From positions 1 through 64,000 of the forward strand of contig JAILOS010000013.1 of the NCBI GenBank assembly GCA_024690695.1: a DNA stretch of 64,000 bases, written 5' to 3'. Both the position numbers and the translations under genes were made by a program. The notes below the pieces were generated by a model. The model made no database searches. It was not told the origin of the DNA and was given only the letters and a program-made list of their open reading frames with translations. The DNA comes from Oscillospiraceae bacterium. GTDB taxonomy: Bacteria; Bacillota_A; Clostridia; Oscillospirales; Oscillospiraceae. Numbering within the stretch: the first letter of the stretch is position 1; every line of letters begins with the position of its first letter. Positions 42,434 through 49,757 of this stretch are shown piece by piece.

Positions 42434-44266
42434 ATGAGAGACGGATTTGTCAAGGTCGCCGCGGCCTCGCCGGTCATCCGGGTCGCCGACTGCGACTATA
42501 ACGCCGAGCGCGTGATCGAGACGATCAGGAAAGCCGACGCGCTGGGCGTGAAGGTGCTGGTCTTCCCGGAGCTGACACTCACCGGCGTGAGCTGCTATGA
42601 TCTGATCGCCCACCGCGTGCTGCTCGAGGGTGCGAAGCGCGCGCTCGGCCGGGTCGTCAAGGCGACGAAGGACACCGACGTGCTGGCCTTTGTCGGTCTG
42701 CCCTGGGCGGATGGACCGAGCGTAAGCAGCGCGGCTGCCGCCGTGTACAGCGGCGAGCTGCTGGAAGTCCTCTCCGCTGACGACGACGCCGAAGACGGAC
42801 CGGAGCTTTTCCGGCATCAGGCGCTCTCCGATCTGGCCGTCGCCGTGGAGATCGGCGCGGAAAAGGACCGCTGCGGCGCGGCGACGGAGAACCTGGCCGA
42901 CGCCGGGGCGGCGCTGATCTGCCAGATGGCCTCCTTCCCGGCGACGACCTCCTCCACGCAGGAGGCGGAGCTGAACGCCCGCTATGAGTCGAAAAAGCTC
43001 AAGGCCGGCCTCATCCTCGCGGCGCCCGGCTGCGGCGAGAGCACGACCGACAACGTGTTCACCGGCCTGTGCCTGATCGCGGAGAACGGGAAGATCCTCG
43101 CGCAGGACGAGCGGGCGGACGCCCTTGCCGTCAGCGAGATCGACGTGCAGTATCTGACGAACCTGCGCCGCGCGTCCTGCCGCTTTGCGCCGACGTTTGA
43201 AACGGCGGGAATCCCGTTCGGCGCCGACCTCGCCGACACCCCCGTCACGCGCCGTTACCCCAAGCATCCGCATCTGCCGGAGGATCCCGCGCAGCTCCCC
43301 GCCTACTGCGAGCGGATGCTGGAGATCCAGGTCGCGGGGCTGGTCAAACGCATGGAATTCGCCCGCCTCGACCACTGCGTCGTCGGCATTTCCGGCGGCG
43401 TGGACTCGACGCTTGCGGTGATGGTCTCCGCGATGGCGGTCAAAAAGATGGGCCTGCCCTCGACGAACGTGATCGCCTGCACGATGCCCTGCTTCGGCAC
43501 CTCCAGCCGCACGAAATCCAACGCCATCGTCGTCGCCGAGCAGTGGGGCTGCGAGGTCCGCGTCATCGACATCGGAAAGAGCGTCTACCAGCACTTCGAC
43601 GATATCGGCCACGCCCATGACGACTACTCCGTCGCCTTTGAGAACGCCCAGGCGCGCGAGCGCACGCAGGTGCTGATGGATATCGCCAACAAGGTCAACG
43701 GCCTCGACGTCGGCACCGAGGATCTCAGCGAGTATATCGACGGCTGGTGCACTTACAACGGCGACCACACCAGCATGTACGACGTGAACCTCGGCCTGAC
43801 GAAGACGCAGGTGCGCGCCGCGGTGGCGCACATCGCCGAAAAGACTGACGACCGCGTGCTCAAGGCCGCGCTGTACGACGTGCTGGACTGCCCGGTCACG
43901 CCGGAGCTGCTGCCGATCCACGACGATATGATCGAGCAGAAGAGCGAGGACGCCGTCGGCTCCTACAGCCTGCAGGACTTCTTTACCTGGCAGATGCTGG
44001 TCTGCGGCTTCGGCCCGCGCAAGACCTTCCGGCTTGCAAAGCTCGCCTACGGCGACGAATTTACCGACGAGGAGCTGATTCGCTGGCTGCGGAGCTGGTG
44101 CAAACGCCTGTTCACCCAGCAGTTCAAGCGCAGCTGCCTGATGGACGGCCCCGCCGTGATGGACTTTTCGATCTCCCCGCGCACGGGCTTCCTGATGCCC
44201 TCGGACGGCGAATCGGCGCTCTTCCGGCGCGAGCTCGACGAGCTCGAAGCCGAAAGAAACGGCTGA
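42434..44266 (+). CDS. nadE: NAD+ synthase with a degenerate glutaminase domain
   Basis: A 610-residue protein laid out like glutamine-dependent NAD synthetase: a carbon-nitrogen hydrolase domain (about 1-270) and an NAD synthetase domain with the PP-loop VVGISGGVDSTLA (about 317-329), then TYNGDHTSMYDVN. In the first domain the glutamate is kept (FPELTLTG, Glu46), but the segment that should carry the catalytic lysine (VPKxxLPxY) is shortened and has no Lys, and the EICEDLW cysteine position reads EIG (Gly141). It probably uses ammonia. The reading frame is smooth, so this is not a sequencing error. Confidence 0.88.
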   Translation: MRDGFVKVAAASPVIRVADCDYNAERVIETIRKADALGVKVLVFPELTLTGVSCYDLIAHRVLLEGAKRALGRVVKATKDTDVLAFVGLPWADGPSVSSAAAAVYSGELLEVLSADDDAEDGPELFRHQALSDLAVAVEIGAEKDRCGAATENLADAGAALICQMASFPATTSSTQEAELNARYESKKLKAGLILAAPGCGESTTDNVFTGLCLIAENGKILAQDERADALAVSEIDVQYLTNLRRASCRFAPTFETAGIPFGADLADTPVTRRYPKHPHLPEDPAQLPAYCERMLEIQVAGLVKRMEFARLDHCVVGISGGVDSTLAVMVSAMAVKKMGLPSTNVIACTMPCFGTSSRTKSNAIVVAEQWGCEVRVIDIGKSVYQHFDDIGHAHDDYSVAFENAQARERTQVLMDIANKVNGLDVGTEDLSEYIDGWCTYNGDHTSMYDVNLGLTKTQVRAAVAHIAEKTDDRVLKAALYDVLDCPVTPELLPIHDDMIEQKSEDAVGSYSLQDFFTWQMLVCGFGPRKTFRLAKLAYGDEFTDEELIRWLRSWCKRLFTQQFKRSCLMDGPAVMDFSISPRTGFLMPSDGESALFRRELDELEAERNG

Positions 44267-44276
44267 CAGAACGACA

Positions 44277-44315
44277 AAAAATCCCCTTTCCGGCTGTGTC
44301 GGAAAGGGGATTTTT
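44277..44315. terminator. Bidirectional terminator between nadE and the P-type ATPase-like gene
   Basis: A perfect 16-bp stem, AAAAATCCCCTTTCCG with its complement, seven-base loop, T-runs on both strands. Confidence 0.9.
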
Positions 44316-44362
44316 GCCGTTTTCGGCGTTTATACAAAAAGCGTTTTTCTCAGAGGTTCGTC

Positions 44363-47125
44363 TTATTGCAGATTCAGCAGCGTCCCGATCAGGAGCACGG
44401 GCAGCGACCAGAGCAGCATGAAGACGAACAGGAAGCCGAGCCCCGCGCCGCCGAGCATGAGCATGCGCAGGAAGGACACGAACATGCCCAGCACCGCGCC
44501 CAGCAGCGTGAGATAGAGGTTCGTGCGCACGGCCACGTACATGCTGCGCCCGGTGTCGGCCATGTGCGTCAGCGGGCCGAGACCGTCGCGGCAGACGACC
44601 GCGGAGACCTTGCTTCCCTCGCCGGGGGCCGCGCTCGAAATCGCAAAGCGCTCGACGTAAGGCGGGAAGTCGTAGCCGTCGGTGGCGACGTCGAAGCAGT
44701 CGTGCAGCATCGACGGGGTGACGTTGAAATCGCGGATCGCGAAGATCGGGTGGCGGTTGGAGCGGATCAGGTTCACCAGCGCCTTGCGCACCTGCGGATC
44801 GGCGCTGTATTTCATGTTGAAGATGCCGTAGAGCACGCCGTCCACCGCGAGCAGGATGCTTGTGCGGGTGACGAGCCGGAACGGGATGCGCACGTTCATC
44901 AGCTGCATCAGCTCGCTGCTGCCGCACAGCACGACGCTGGAGTCGATCACGCCCATCATGCCGCCGCCGGGCAGATACTCGAAGTTCTCGATCGAGCGCA
45001 TCGGACAGTTGTTTTTCTCCATCAGCTCGCCGAAGCAGGCGGAGACGCTGCTGCCGCAGGCGGTGAGCATGCTGCCGGCGTAGGAGATGACCTTTTCCGG
45101 CTGGATATCCGCGAAGATGCGGATCTGGTCGATCTCCACGGTGCCCTCGGGAAAGAGATCGCGGTCGGTGACGATGAGGTTGCGGCTGCGGCCGATATCG
45201 CACAGGCCGGACCAGCCCGCGATCGCCGCGCCGCTCGGGAAAATGCGGAAGGAGCCGGTGAAGAAGGGGAGGGAGAAGCACAGCAGCGCCGCAAACGGGA
45301 CGGCGGGGCACAGCAGCGCGGAGAAGATGTAGAAGAAGTCCTTGATATTGCCGGTGACGGCCGCCGTCACGAGCGTGAGCAGCAGCGCGAGGATCAGGAT
45401 CGGCCAGCCGAGCTTCTGGAAGGTGATCTCGTCGGGAGGCGCTTCCTCGGCGCGGCGGACGAAGCCCGTGTGCGGGCGGACGGATTTCAGCAGCGTCGTG
45501 CCGCGGCCCTTCAGACTGGTCTCGCCGGTCACGGTGTAGGCGCGCCGCGCGATCGCCGGCACGCGCAGCGCCTTGCGCAGACCGCGCGAGCTCGTCAGCG
45601 ACGAGAGCAGTACGCCCGTCAGCGAGAGCGACGAGAGCAGGCACAGCGGCAGATGCGGGGAGGCAAACTCGGTCAGACCGACGAGCAGCGCGTCGGCCCC
45701 GGTGAGCAGGCAGGCGAGCACCGCCAGCGAATCCGCGCCGAAGCGGCGGCGGAAAGCGTTCAGCACGCCGCCGGTCAGCACGTCGAGGCTCAGCAGCATG
45801 ACCGCCCCCTGCAGCGCGAAGCAAAACAGGCTGGCCACGCGGATGTTGCCGAGCTGACCCGGCGTCGGCAGCCCGAGGGAGACCCAGGCGAGCACGAGCA
45901 GCAGGACGCCGCAGATGCGCAGCCGCAGCCGCAGCGAGCGCACGCCCAGCCCGTAGTAGCGCGAGGCCTCGGCGGGTGCGGCCTCCGGGCCGAGCTCTTC
46001 TTCGTCCTCCTCCACGGTCAGCACGCTGGCGGCGCCCCGGCGCATGCCGTAGAGGATCGTGGTGAAGATCGAGGCGAGATATTCCTTGAACGAGGGGAAG
46101 CCCTCTTCCTTCAGCGGGATGCTCCCGTCGCCGTTCTCGGTCGGCGGGGTGGCCTCCAGCTCGCTCCGGTCGGCGTAGACCGCGGGGGAGGCGCTGGTGT
46201 CGGGGAAGGCGGAGGCGTATTCGCGGTGCGCCGCGGCGGTGCGGCTCCAGCTCGGCGTGAAGCGGGGCTTCTCGGCGGGAGCTTCTTCGCGCGCCGCCGG
46301 CGCTTCCTCGGCGGGAGCTTCTTCGCGCGCCGCCGGCGCTTCCTCGACGGGAGCTTCTTCGCGCGCCGCGGCGGCTTCGGCTTTCACTGCCGCAGGCGTC
46401 TCCTCCTCCGGCTCTGCTGCGGGCTCCTCCAGCGTCGGGATCCCGAGCAGGGAGGCCTCGGCAGGCCGTCTCTGCCGCGGCGCCGCGGCGGGCTCCGCTG
46501 CCTCCGGCGCTTTGGCCGGAGCGGGCGCCGTCAGCGGCTTCGGAGCTTCCGGCTCGTCTGCCGCGGCGGCCTCGGAAGCCTCCTCGCCGGGGAGCACCAG
46601 CTCCTTCGGCTGCGGGATGGCCTCGCGGCGCTTTTCCTCGCGGGCCGCCTCCTCGCGCCGGGCGCTCTCCGCGCGGCGGCGTTCGTGGGCGTCGACCATG
46701 CGGCGGAAAAGGCCGGGCCTGCGCTCGGCGCTCTCCTCCTCCTCGTCAACGCGCACGTTGCTCGGGATAAAGCCCTCGGCGCGCGGCGGCGTGTACGATT
46801 CGTCGGCGCAGTTGTCGATCTCCCTGCCGCCGTAGCGGATGGCGCCGCGCCGGCGCTCGCGGTCCTCGCCCATCAGAAAGCGGGGATCGACCTCGTCCTC
46901 CGGCTCGTCCTTCACGCGCTCGCCCCGCACGTATGAGGCGAGATAGGCGCGCACCTCCGCCTCGCTCGGCAGCGAGCTGCGCCGCCGCGGCGCGGGCGGC
47001 TCCTCCGGCGGGGAAAACTGGAAATCATCCGCCCTGCGGGAGGGAGAGCCGCGGTATTCATTCAGGATATCGTCAAGGGAATAATCGGCGCTTGCGCGTC
47101 CCGGTTCCATGCGATCCATCTTCAT
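44363..47125 (-). CDS. P-type ATPase-like pseudoenzyme with long repetitive cytoplasmic N-terminus
   Basis: A 920-residue membrane protein. Residues 1-350 are charged and low-complexity, with Ala/Glu/Pro repeats (REEAPAEEAPAA). After this come about eight helices and segments that track a P1B ATPase: LLCPAVPFAALLCF in place of the CPC helix, IVTDRDLFPEG in place of DKTGTLTEG, NFEYLPGGGMMGVI matching the N-domain PGHG region, LLAVDGVLYGIF, then AIRDFNV for TGDN and RDGLGPLTHMADTGRSMYVA for GDGINDAPALxxADxGxA. The phosphorylation and hinge motifs are ruined apart from one Asp, so ATPase activity is unlikely. Confidence 0.75.
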   Translation of the reverse strand: MKMDRMEPGRASADYSLDDILNEYRGSPSRRADDFQFSPPEEPPAPRRRSSLPSEAEVRAYLASYVRGERVKDEPEDEVDPRFLMGEDRERRRGAIRYGGREIDNCADESYTPPRAEGFIPSNVRVDEEEESAERRPGLFRRMVDAHERRRAESARREEAAREEKRREAIPQPKELVLPGEEASEAAAADEPEAPKPLTAPAPAKAPEAAEPAAAPRQRRPAEASLLGIPTLEEPAAEPEEETPAAVKAEAAAAREEAPVEEAPAAREEAPAEEAPAAREEAPAEKPRFTPSWSRTAAAHREYASAFPDTSASPAVYADRSELEATPPTENGDGSIPLKEEGFPSFKEYLASIFTTILYGMRRGAASVLTVEEDEEELGPEAAPAEASRYYGLGVRSLRLRLRICGVLLLVLAWVSLGLPTPGQLGNIRVASLFCFALQGAVMLLSLDVLTGGVLNAFRRRFGADSLAVLACLLTGADALLVGLTEFASPHLPLCLLSSLSLTGVLLSSLTSSRGLRKALRVPAIARRAYTVTGETSLKGRGTTLLKSVRPHTGFVRRAEEAPPDEITFQKLGWPILILALLLTLVTAAVTGNIKDFFYIFSALLCPAVPFAALLCFSLPFFTGSFRIFPSGAAIAGWSGLCDIGRSRNLIVTDRDLFPEGTVEIDQIRIFADIQPEKVISYAGSMLTACGSSVSACFGELMEKNNCPMRSIENFEYLPGGGMMGVIDSSVVLCGSSELMQLMNVRIPFRLVTRTSILLAVDGVLYGIFNMKYSADPQVRKALVNLIRSNRHPIFAIRDFNVTPSMLHDCFDVATDGYDFPPYVERFAISSAAPGEGSKVSAVVCRDGLGPLTHMADTGRSMYVAVRTNLYLTLLGAVLGMFVSFLRMLMLGGAGLGFLFVFMLLWSLPVLLIGTLLNLQ

Positions 47126-47159
47126 CCGACCCTTGTCTGTCTGTTTTATGTCTGTCCGT

Positions 47160-47912
47160 TCAGCTTCTCTGTCTCAGAACCTCGTACATCACGATCGCGG
47201 CGGCGGCCGAGGCGTTGAGCGAGCCGATCCGCCCCTTCATCGGAAGGCTGACGATGAAATCGCAGCTCTCCCGCACGAGTCTCCCCATGCCGTCGCCCTC
47301 GGAGCCGATCACCAGCGCGAGCGGGCCGGAAAAATCGGTGTGCCAGAGGTCCTTCGGCCCGTCGGCGGCGGTGCCGTAGATCCACAGGCCGCGCTTTTTG
47401 AGCTCCTGCAGCGCGGCGGGGATGTTCGCCACGCGCGAGACGGCCATGTGCTCGGCGGCGCCGGCGCTGGCCTTGTCCACGATCGCGGTCAGCCCCGCGC
47501 TGCGGCGCTTCGGAATGATCAGCCCGTGAGCCCCGGCGCACTCGGCGCTGCGGAGGATCGCGCCCAGATTGTGCGGGTCGCTGATCTCGTCGCAGACGAT
47601 GAGGAAGGGGTCCTCTCCGCGCTCGGCGGCGACGGCGAAGAGCTCGTCGATGCTGCAGGTATCCCGCACCGCGCACAGCGCGATCACGCCCTGGTGCGCG
47701 TGCGTTTTGCTCATGAAGTCCAGCTTGCGGCGGTCGCACTCGACGACCACGACGCCGAGCTCGCGCGCCCGGGACGCGATATGCCCCAGGGTCTTGTCCA
47801 CTTCGCCCTTGCTGATATAGATCTTATCGATCGAGCGGCCGGCCCGCAGCGCCTCAATGACGGCGTTGCGTCCTTCGATCAGCTCGTTTTCTATGACGTC
47901 TTCTTTTTCCAT
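47160..47912 (-). CDS. rlmB: 23S rRNA 2'-O-methyltransferase of the RlmB/TrmH (SPOUT) family
   Basis: A 250-residue SAM-dependent methyltransferase. The N-terminal substrate-binding domain starts ENELIEGRNAVIEALR. The SPOUT trefoil-knot motifs are complete: EISDPHNLGAILRSAE, LVIGSEGDGMGRLVRE and MKGRIGSLNASAAAAIVMYE. It likely modifies G2251 in 23S rRNA; other TrmH relatives are possible. The start at 47912 has TTGGAG nine bases upstream. It is 34 bases upstream of the P-type ATPase-like gene on the same strand. Confidence 0.9.
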   Translation of the reverse strand: MEKEDVIENELIEGRNAVIEALRAGRSIDKIYISKGEVDKTLGHIASRARELGVVVVECDRRKLDFMSKTHAHQGVIALCAVRDTCSIDELFAVAAERGEDPFLIVCDEISDPHNLGAILRSAECAGAHGLIIPKRRSAGLTAIVDKASAGAAEHMAVSRVANIPAALQELKKRGLWIYGTAADGPKDLWHTDFSGPLALVIGSEGDGMGRLVRESCDFIVSLPMKGRIGSLNASAAAAIVMYEVLRQRS

Positions 47913-48006
47913 GGCATATAACTCCAAGATATATGGTTACAAAATGTATCATACCACAAGCTCTGGTGAAAGGAAAGCCCAAGTTTGCTGTTTTACAAAA
48001 TTTTCA

Positions 48007-48035
48007 TAGACTTTGCGGAGCAAAAAGGGTATAGT
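48007..48035 (+). promoter_or_regulatory. Promoter of the rhomboid-like gene
   Basis: TAGACT (48007-48012), 17-base spacer, TATAGT (48030-48035); GGAAGGAGG follows at 48051. Confidence 0.5.
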
Positions 48036-48066
48036 ACCGATAGACCTATCGGAAGGAGGAACGGCC

Positions 48067-48906
48067 TTGAAAGACCCGAGAACCGCCATCGAACGTTTTT
48101 GTTATAAGCATCCCCGCTTCGGGATCCCGAATCTGATGCGGTATATCGCGCTCGGGAATGTGGCTGTCTGGGTGCTTGGCCTTGTGCACAGGGACATCCT
48201 CAGCTATGTGGCGCTGGATCCGGCGCTCGTGCTGCGGGGGCAGATCTGGCGGCTGTTCACGTTCCTGTTCATCCCCTACGACATGAGCTTCCTGGGGCTG
48301 ATCACCGTCTACCTTTATTACTGGATCGGCTCGACGCTGGAACAGCATTGGGGGACCGGGCAGTTCACGATCTACTTCTTCTCCGGCGCGCTGCTGACGG
48401 TCGTGGGCGGCTTTCTGATGCTGCTGATCCCGGGCGCGGCCGACATGCTGGCGCTGACGCCGACCTACGTGTATATGGCGATGTTCTTCGCCTTCGCCAT
48501 GCTGTTCCCGGACGTGGAGCTTCTGCTGTTTTTCATCATCCCGGTCAAGATCAAATATCTGGCCTGGCTGGATGCCGCGCTGTTCGTGCTGGCCTTTATC
48601 ACAACGCCCTTCCCGCTCAACCTGCTCCCGGTGCTCGCGCTGCTGAACTTTGCCGTCTTCTTCGGCGGAGATATCCTGCGCGGCGCGCGCAGCCGGCGCA
48701 CGACGAAGAGCGCGGTCAACTTCCGGCGCGAGTCGCAGCGCATCCGCCGCGAGCAGGCACAGCAGCTGTACCGTCACAAGTGCGCGGTCTGCGGCCGCAC
48801 GGATACGGACTATCCGGAGCTGGAATTCCGCTACTGCTCGCGCTGCCAGGGCTATCACTGCTTCTGCCAGGATCACATTGACAACCACGTGCATTTCACG
48901 GAGTGA
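48067..48906 (+). CDS. Rhomboid-like membrane protein (probably inactive) with Cys/His zinc-type tail
   Basis: A 279-residue protein with six predicted helices matching the rhomboid fold (QIWRLFTFLFIP, YWIGSTLEQHWGTGQF, AFAMLFPDVELLLFFIIPVKIKYLAWL). The GxSG site expected before AFAMLFP reads TPTYV, so the catalytic Ser is missing, and no active-site His is apparent in the last helix. A basic linker leads to a tail, CAVCGRTD, YCSRCQGYHCFCQDHIDNHVH, suited to binding zinc. The start is TTG at 48067, nine bases after GGAAGGAGG. Confidence 0.75.
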   Translation: MKDPRTAIERFCYKHPRFGIPNLMRYIALGNVAVWVLGLVHRDILSYVALDPALVLRGQIWRLFTFLFIPYDMSFLGLITVYLYYWIGSTLEQHWGTGQFTIYFFSGALLTVVGGFLMLLIPGAADMLALTPTYVYMAMFFAFAMLFPDVELLLFFIIPVKIKYLAWLDAALFVLAFITTPFPLNLLPVLALLNFAVFFGGDILRGARSRRTTKSAVNFRRESQRIRREQAQQLYRHKCAVCGRTDTDYPELEFRYCSRCQGYHCFCQDHIDNHVHFTE

Positions 48907-48910
48907 GCGA

Positions 48911-48945
48911 GCGGGCGCGGGCTGAAAAAGCCCGCGCCCGCCTTG
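48911..48945 (+). terminator. Terminator after the rhomboid-like gene
   Basis: GCGGGCGCGGGCT, loop GAAAA, AGCCCGCGCCCGC, then CTTG. Confidence 0.7.
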
Positions 48946-48988
48946 CCGCCGCGGCCGCAAAAAAACCGCAAAAAGGGAAAAATAATGC

Positions 48989-49020
48989 TTGCATTTGCCG
49001 GACGCTTGTGCTAATATAAT
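48989..49020 (+). promoter_or_regulatory. Promoter of tRNA-Pro
   Basis: TTGCAT (48989-48994) with TAATAT 17 bases on (49012-49017), overlapping a perfect TATAAT at 49015-49020. Either -10 could be used. Confidence 0.55.
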
Positions 49021-49089
49021 CGGGCAAACGCGAAGAGCGTTTTTCACATACCGAGTCGGGCGCCCGTGCGGCCCCGATAAGGAGTATAT

Positions 49090-49165
49090 CCGGGTGTAGC
49101 GCAGTTGGTAGCGCGCTTGAATGGGGTTCAAGAGGCCGGGCGTTCAAATCGCCCCACTCGGACCA
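49090..49165 (+). tRNA. tRNA-Pro (GGG anticodon)
   Basis: A 76-base cloverleaf: acceptor CCGGGTG with CACTCGG, D-arm TAGCGCAGTTGGTAGCGC, anticodon stem CTTGA/TCAAG with loop ATGGGGT (anticodon GGG at positions 34-36), T-arm with GTTCAAAT, discriminator A and an encoded CCA. Confidence 0.93.
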
Positions 49166-49167
49166 GG

Positions 49168-49203
49168 AAAAGGCTTGATTTCGAAAGGAATCAAGCCTTT
49201 TTC
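49168..49203 (+). terminator. Terminator of tRNA-Pro
   Basis: AAAAGGCTTGATT and AATCAAGCCTTTT pair just after the CCA end, finishing in TTTTT. The next 150 bases (to 49351) show no feature I can support. Confidence 0.85.
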
Positions 49204-49351
49204 GTCAGTTTTTAAGCGAAAATGTCGGGCGACGTTTCCGCTGGTGCGGAACAGAAGCGTCTCTGCCGATCGCGTCGATCTCAAGCCGGCTTCCTGCCAC
49301 GCCGTCGGCGCCGTCAAGGAGATCGACGGCGGGGCGGCACCTTTTTTGCCG

Positions 49352-49413
49352 TTGACAAATACCCCGCGGGGGTATATAATGCGATCGACAGTAAAAATAC
49401 CCCCAGGGGGTTT
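49352..49413 (+). promoter_or_regulatory. Copper-responsive promoter with two CsoR-type operators
   Basis: A perfect promoter, TTGACA (49352-49357), 17 bases, TATAAT (49375-49380), has TACCCCGCGGGGGTA (49360-49374) filling the spacer. A second palindrome, TACCCCCAGGGGGTT (49398-49412), lies just before the csoR ribosome binding site. Both fit the TACCCC/GGGGTA half-sites of Cu(I)-CsoR operators, so CsoR should repress its own operon until copper binds. Confidence 0.88.
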
Positions 49414-49426
49414 AGGAGGCCCGAAA

Positions 49427-49738
49427 ATGGATCACATGGAAACGGCGGTTTGCCATTCCGCCCGGAAAAAGATCCGCGACGACAGGGAACGTCACGATCT
49501 GATGAATCGCCTGAAGCGGATCGAGGGACAGGTGCGCGGCCTGCAGCGGATGCTGGAGGAAGACGCCTACTGCCCGGATATCCTGACGCAGGCGTCCGCG
49601 GCGAGCTCTGCGATCAACAGCTTCTGCCGGGTCCTTCTGACCAGCCATCTCCGGAGCTGCGTTGCCGAAGACCTCCGGGCCGGCCGCGACGAGACGGTGG
49701 ACGAGCTGGCGGAAACGCTGCAGAAGCTGATGAAGTAA
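49427..49738 (+). CDS. csoR: Copper-sensing transcriptional repressor CsoR
   Basis: A 103-residue all-helical DUF156 repressor that releases DNA on binding Cu(I). The ligand set is Cys49, His74 and Cys78, with exactly the spacing (25 and 4) of the Cys-His-Cys site of known copper CsoR proteins. The DNA-facing RLKRIEGQVRGLQRML helix is canonical. The N-terminal 25 residues carry an extra Cys/His (VCHSARKK). The ATG follows AGGAGG. It is the first gene of a copper operon, 19 bases ahead of copA. Confidence 0.93.
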   Translation: MDHMETAVCHSARKKIRDDRERHDLMNRLKRIEGQVRGLQRMLEEDAYCPDILTQASAASSAINSFCRVLLTSHLRSCVAEDLRAGRDETVDELAETLQKLMK

Positions 49739-49757
49739 CCGCGGGGGGAGAACGGAA

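Noticed and set aside
42700..42880. Frameshift or sequencing error explaining the missing NadE catalytic residues
   Set aside because: The frame is continuous with normal codon use throughout and neither alternative frame restores the lysine or cysteine motifs.
44366..46936. An 856-codon plus-strand open frame
   Set aside because: Antisense to the P-type ATPase-like gene; the Gln/Arg/Glu-rich translation has no recognisable domain.
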